Assembly (NCBI GenBank): GCA_030674185.1
Contig: JAPXFY010000022.1
Span: 47,725,898-47,789,897 of the forward strand
DNA from: Monoplex corrugatus
Taxonomy: Eukaryota; Mollusca; Gastropoda; Littorinimorpha; Ranellidae
Direction of reading: 5' to 3'
DNA length: 64,000 nt
Shown: in pieces, positions 59,933 through 64,000 of the stretch
Layout: each line of letters opens with the position of its first letter
How positions within the stretch are numbered: position 1 is the stretch's first letter
The notes under the pieces: generated by a model
Told to the model about the DNA's origin: nothing
Database searches by the model: none
The model's input: the letters and a program-made list of their open reading frames with translations, nothing else
Made by a program: the position numbers and the translations under genes

Positions 59933-61510
59933 GTGAAACTGGGCTGTTGGAATGTCCGAACAATGATGCCTGGGCTCTCCCAAGATCTGCAAGACATCAG
60001 CGACGCCAGAAAAACCGCCGTCATAAACAGCGAACTAAAGAGGCTCAATGTGGACATTGCCACTCTGCAGGAAACATGGCTGGCTGACTCAGGAACACTA
60101 AAGGAAAGGGACTACACCTTCTTCTGGCAAGGAAAGAGTTCTGATGCCCCAAGAGAGCACGGAGTAGGCTTTGCAGTAAGGAACAGCCTGCTGAACATGA
60201 TTGAACCAGGCAGCGGCAGTTCAGAATGACTGTTGACTCTCCGCCTCAACACCACCGAAGGCTATGTCACTCTCATCAGCGTTTATGCCCCAACTCTGTC
60301 CGCCTCTCCAGACACCAAGGATGAGTTCTACGAAAATCTTGCATCAACCATAAGGAACATCCCCAGGACAGAACAACTTGTTCTCCTGGGCGACTTCAAC
60401 GCCAGAGTGGGTGCAGACAATGACTCATGGCCCTTCTGCCTCGGTTCCTTTGGAGTGGGGAAAATGAATGAGAATGGACAGCGACTGCTTGAGTTTTGCG
60501 CCTGCCATGAACTGTGCATCGCCAACTCCTTCTTCAAGACGAAGCCTCAGCACAAAGTCTCCTGGAGGCATCCCCGCTCAAAACATTGGCACCAACTGGA
60601 TTTGATCCTAGTAAGACGTGCCGCTATCAAAAACGTTCTCCACACTCGCTCTTATCACAGCGCAGACTGCAACAAAGACCACTCTCTGGTATGTTGCAAG
60701 ATCAGGCTACAACCAAAGAAGTTCCACTGCTCAAAGGAACAAGGGAACCCTCGCATTGACGTCAGCAAGATGTCTCAGCCAGATCTTGTAGAACAGTTCG
60801 CAGAGGCCTTTCAGAGAGAATACGATGCATTGCAGCCCAGAGACTCTGCCACTGAGAGATGGGAAATGCTACGAGACATCTTGCACCGCATTGTTATGGC
60901 CACCTTTGGGAAGAAAACTGTGAAGTCCCACGACTGGTTTGAGGCCAAATCTTCAGAGATGACTCCCACTGTTGAGGCCAAGTGTGCCGCACTCACCAAG
61001 TATAAGCGGTCACCCAGTGAGAAGAACCTGCAAATCCTCAGGGCTGCCAGAAGTAAGGTTCAGCTTAACGCCAGGCGCTGCGCAAACGAGTACTGGACAG
61101 AGCTCAGCGAAGAGATACAGAGTGCTGCTGAAAGAGGCGACATCCGAGGAATGTATGATGGCATCAAGAAGGCACTGGGACCAACACAGAGCAAGATCGC
61201 CCCCCTCAAATCCTCCACTGGGGAAGTAATCAGCAATCCTAGCCAACAGATGGAAAGATGGGCGGAACACTACTCCGACCTCTACTCCACACAGAACATG
61301 GTGTCCCCCTTAGCCCTCGATGCCATCAAGTGCATGCCGGTAATGGAAGAACTTGACGCAGAGCCAACTGCGGACGAACTCAGCAAGGCCATTGATAGCC
61401 TGGCATCAGGGAAGGCACCTGGCAACGAAGGAATTCCCCCAGACCTCATCAAGCACTGTAAGACTTCTCTTCTGCACCCTTTGCACGCAGTTCTGTCAGT
61501 GTTGGAATGA
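59933..61510 (+). pseudogene. APE-type LINE endonuclease and RT start
   Basis: Same endonuclease motifs as 46367-47278 (GCWNVRTM, LVLLGDFNARVGADNDSW, KDHSLVCCKI), with one in-frame TGA at 60227-60229 where the other copy has CGA. After that stop the frame stays open for 425 codons into the RT palm (ASGKAPGNEGIPPDLIKH). It ends at 61510 by a frameshift inside the block that should read on into CWNEGAVPQ. Confidence 0.8.
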
Positions 61511-62263
61511 GGGAGCTGTACCACAGGACATGAGGGACGTCAAGATCGTCACCCTGTACAAAAACAAGGGCGAAAGGAGCGACTGCAACAACTACAGAAG
61601 TATCTCGCTCCTCAGCATTGTTGGCAAAGTCTATGCTCAGGTCCTCCTAATCCGCCTGCAGAAACTGGCTGAACGCGTCTACCCGGAATCACAGTGTGGT
61701 TTTCGAGCAGAGAGATCCACGGTAGACATGGTCTTCTCCCTTCGCCAAATCCAGGAGAAGTGCAGAGAGCAGCGGATGCCCCTGTATGTGGCATTCATTG
61801 ACCTCACCAAGGCCTTTGACCTAGTCAGCAGAGATGGCCTTTTAAGGGCTCTCCGAAAAATCGGCTGCCCCCCAAACTGCACAGCTTAATTGAGTCCTTC
61901 CACTCAAACATGAAAGGGATGGTGCAGTTCAACGGAAACCTCTCCAAGCCCTTCGACGTACGCAGCGGTGTGAAACAAGGCTGCGTCCTGGCCCCAACCC
62001 TCTTTGGAATCTTCTTCGCTCTCCTCCTGAGGCATGCGTTCAGCACAGCGCAAGAAGGGATCCACCTGCGGACCAGATCAGATGGCAGGCTCTTCAACCT
62101 CGCCCGCCTCAGAGCAAGGACAAAGGTCCGTGAAGCCCTCATCAGAGACATGCTATTTGCCAACGATGCCGCAGTTGTGACCCATACTCAGCGGGACTTG
62201 CAGTCACTAATGGACCGCCTTCTCCCAGGCCTGCAAAGATTTTGGTCTGACCATCAGTCTTAA
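61500..62263 (+). pseudogene. APE-type LINE reverse transcriptase core
   Basis: Two frames. The first has CWNEGAVPQDMRDVKIVTLY, ESQCGFRAERSTVDMVFSL and VAFIDLTKAFDLVSRDGLL (motif A), ending at 61889 near a C-run indel. The second has GVKQGCVLAPTLFGIFFAL (motif B) and MLFANDAAVVTH. Motif C should be FADD; here it is FAND, an Asp to Asn change at a catalytic metal ligand. A one-base insertion near 62220 then ends the frame. Confidence 0.8.
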
Positions 62264-62264
62264 G

Positions 62265-63104
62265 AAGACAAACGTCCTGGGCCAAGACACGCCATCTCCA
62301 CCAGCCATCACCATTGATGACTACGAGCTTGAAGCCATCCATCAATTCACATATCTTGGGTCCACCATCACCGATAACCTCACCCTTGACACAGAGTCGA
62401 CAAGAGGATCGGGAAGGCAGCCACAACACTAGCCCGCCTCACACAAAGGGTGTGGACAAATCCCAAGCTGACCACAAAGATGGCTGTATACAACGCCTGT
62501 GTCCTCAGCACCTTGCTGTATGGCAGCGAGGCGTGGACCACGCATGCTCATCAGGAGAAAAGGCTCAATACCTTCCACCTGAGAAGCCTACGGCGCATAC
62601 TTGGCATTTCCTGGCAAGACAAGGTGACCAACACTGAAGTCCTAACCTGCGCTGGCCTCCCAACCATGCATACCATGCTGAGACAAGAGTCGGCTGCGCT
62701 GGTTGGGCCACGTTCGCCGCATGGAAGATAGTCGCATCCCAAAAGACATCCTTTATGGTGAGCTTGCCACAGGGCAGAGAAACATTGGCCGCCCACAGCT
62801 GAGATACAAAGACGTTTGCAAGCGTGACATGAAGGCGCTTGAGATCAACACTGAGTCCTGGGAGGACCTCACAGACGACTGCAACAGCTGGAGAACTACT
62901 CTCAAGAAACAGCTGCGGATTGGTGAGGACAAACTGTCAGCTGCTGCAGCAGAAAAGCGAGTTCACAGAAAAGGGATGACAGCCAACAGACCAGCATCAG
63001 CATACACATGCGACCGCTGCGACAGAGACTGCCTCTCTCGCATTGGTCTGTACAGTCACAGGCGACGCTGCTTGGACCAAGCAGACAGCCCATCTAGACA
63101 TTAG
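62265..63104 (+). pseudogene. APE-type LINE C-terminal part
   Basis: Thumb and connection fragments (QFTYLGSTITDNLTL, then WTNPKLTTKMAVYNACVLST) and the final GHVRRMEDSRIPKDILYGEL with zinc finger YTCDRCDRDCLSRIGLYSHR plus Cys. They lie in three frames, with indels near 62395, 62475 and 62703. Stop at 63104. Confidence 0.72.
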
Positions 63105-63162
63105 AACGGATGTACTTTGTCCATGGTCAGTCATGACCGAAGGAGGCCTACTATACCTACTA

Positions 63163-63683
63163 TCGTTATCAATATTTTGTTCATGTTCTTGCTGTTCTTG
63201 CTCTTGTTCTTGTTCTTATTGTTGTTATCAGTATTTCCATTATTATCATTATTTTTATGATTATCATTGTCATAATTATTACTTTATTGTTATTGCTGTT
63301 ACTGCTATCATTATCATTATCATCATAATTATTATTGTTATTACCATCATCATCATCATCATCATCATCATTTTTATCACATTTTTAGTAGCAAGAAAGT
63401 CTGAAGAGAGCTGGCTAGCAGAAGTCCCTCTGAGGAGAAGCCCCCCTTCCCACTTTCACGCAACTGTTTCCACCCTAGACTTACATTCTAAGCTGACCAG
63501 GTCGCATCCAGGTCATCAGCAACTCTTCTAGATGATATGCTCACAAGTCTCTAGTCAAATATGACATGAAAAAGGTTAGAAAAAAACAGAAAGAAAAGCG
63601 TACAGTTTTCGTATCATTTATTAATTTCTTCAATTTTATCCTGTACTTCTTTCTTGATATGTATTGGGTTATTGTACGCCACA
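63163..63683 (-). other. Intron with ATT/ATC tract
   Basis: Tracts of TTCTTG and ATT/ATC repeats to 63375, then intron matching 51785-52080 up to ATTGTACGCCACAC, where it jumps into the middle of an A exon. Confidence 0.7.
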
Positions 63684-63732
63684 CAGGTGCAGATGCCGCC
63701 ATTTTGACACGCCTTGGTGAAACATGAGGTCA
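63684..63732 (-). pseudogene. Truncated type A-alpha EGF exon
   Basis: Keeps the acceptor and CFTKAC, QNGGIC, T, then joins intron at about 63684. The C4-C6 half and the donor are missing, along with about 270 bp of intron that normally follows the donor. It cannot form an EGF domain. Confidence 0.8.
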
Positions 63733-64000
63733 CTGCCGTTCAAAAGACACAAAACACAACTATCAGCTTTAGTCTATGTCATCATCGTCTTTACATGTAG
63801 AGTGTCTCATCATCACCTTTAGCGTGTGTCATCATCATTTCAGAGTGTGCCATCATCATGTTTAGTCAGTGTCATTATCATTTTTAGCATTACCATAGTC
63901 ATCTTTAGCGTATGTCATATTTAGCGTGTGTCATCATCATCTTACGGGTGTATTACCATGTGGTTTCGTGCGTGTCATCATCATCTTTAGCAGGTGTCAT
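63733..64000 (-). other. Intron at window edge
   Basis: Minisatellite-type repeats of the CATCATCATCTTTAGC family running out of the window. No gene seen. Confidence 0.7.

Larger units (their letters stand above)
59557..63162 (+). mobile_element. APE-type LINE, longer copy
   Basis: Near-identical to 45991-48804 and placed at the same point relative to a type B exon acceptor, so the two derive from one insertion copied with its module. It retains the 784 bp missing from the other copy but has more point lesions. The clade is uncertain. Confidence 0.82.
53313..64000. repeat. Array modules V to VII
   Basis: Module V has intact A-beta (53966), B (56197) and A-alpha (57306) exons. At about 58005 the sequence switches abruptly from ATT-type intron to the flank of another B exon (58284), followed by A-alpha (59211). 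At about 59369 it switches again into a truncated B exon, an APE-type LINE and a truncated A exon (63684). The switches are recombination or deletion joints, or assembly joins. Confidence 0.65.

Overview
The window is animal nuclear DNA, most likely from a lophotrochozoan such as a gastropod or other mollusc. The evidence is the intron-rich layout, EGF-coding exons with GT-AG borders, several animal non-LTR retrotransposon families, a DNA transposon with a RAG1-N-terminus-like zinc region of a kind I recall from the sea slug Aplysia, and introns packed with microsatellites. The species cannot be fixed from sequence alone.

The only host gene I can support lies on the minus strand and crosses the whole window. 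It is an array of single-domain EGF-like exons: 24 intact (17 type A of 105 nt, 5 type B of 126 nt, 2 type C of 114 nt) and 3 truncated. Every intact exon is a multiple of three, has phase 1 at both borders, six cysteines and GT/AG borders, so any number can be added or lost without a frame change. Joined, the intact exons would give 881 codons. No start codon, signal peptide, transmembrane segment or stop is visible, so both ends lie outside the window.

The array grew by nested segmental duplication. Duplicon I (1-25941) and duplicon II (25942-42869) carry the same exon order. In rising coordinates this is A-beta, A-gamma, A-delta, C, A-epsilon, B, A-alpha. From 42870 onward the shorter module A-B-A is repeated, with deletions that leave broken exons at 51407, 59370 and 63684. 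Exon subtypes also differ in donor sequence (GTGAGT/C, GTAAGT, GTGGGT, GTCAGT).

Mobile elements interrupt the introns. Duplicon I alone has a piggyBac-like element (1878-2939, TTAA site), an R2/Hero-like LINE with long terminal direct repeats (7520-11324), and a CACTG-ended DNA transposon (12442-16457, 4-bp CAGT duplication). Duplicon II keeps the empty site for each. An RTE-like LINE lies in both duplicons (16462-19650 and 33091-36270) and shares inactivating changes, so it died before the duplication. A second piggyBac-like element is long in II (36551-37590) and reduced to a 42-bp stub in I. Another APE-type LINE sits at the same place in two later modules (45991-48804 and 59557-63162). 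All transposon genes seen are broken.

The remaining sequence is intron: diverged copies of a minisatellite built on CATCATCATCTTTAGC plus GTGTGT, (GT)n tracts that read (CA)n in the transcript, and (ATT/ATC)n tracts. I found no intact non-coding RNA gene, CRISPR array or promoter.
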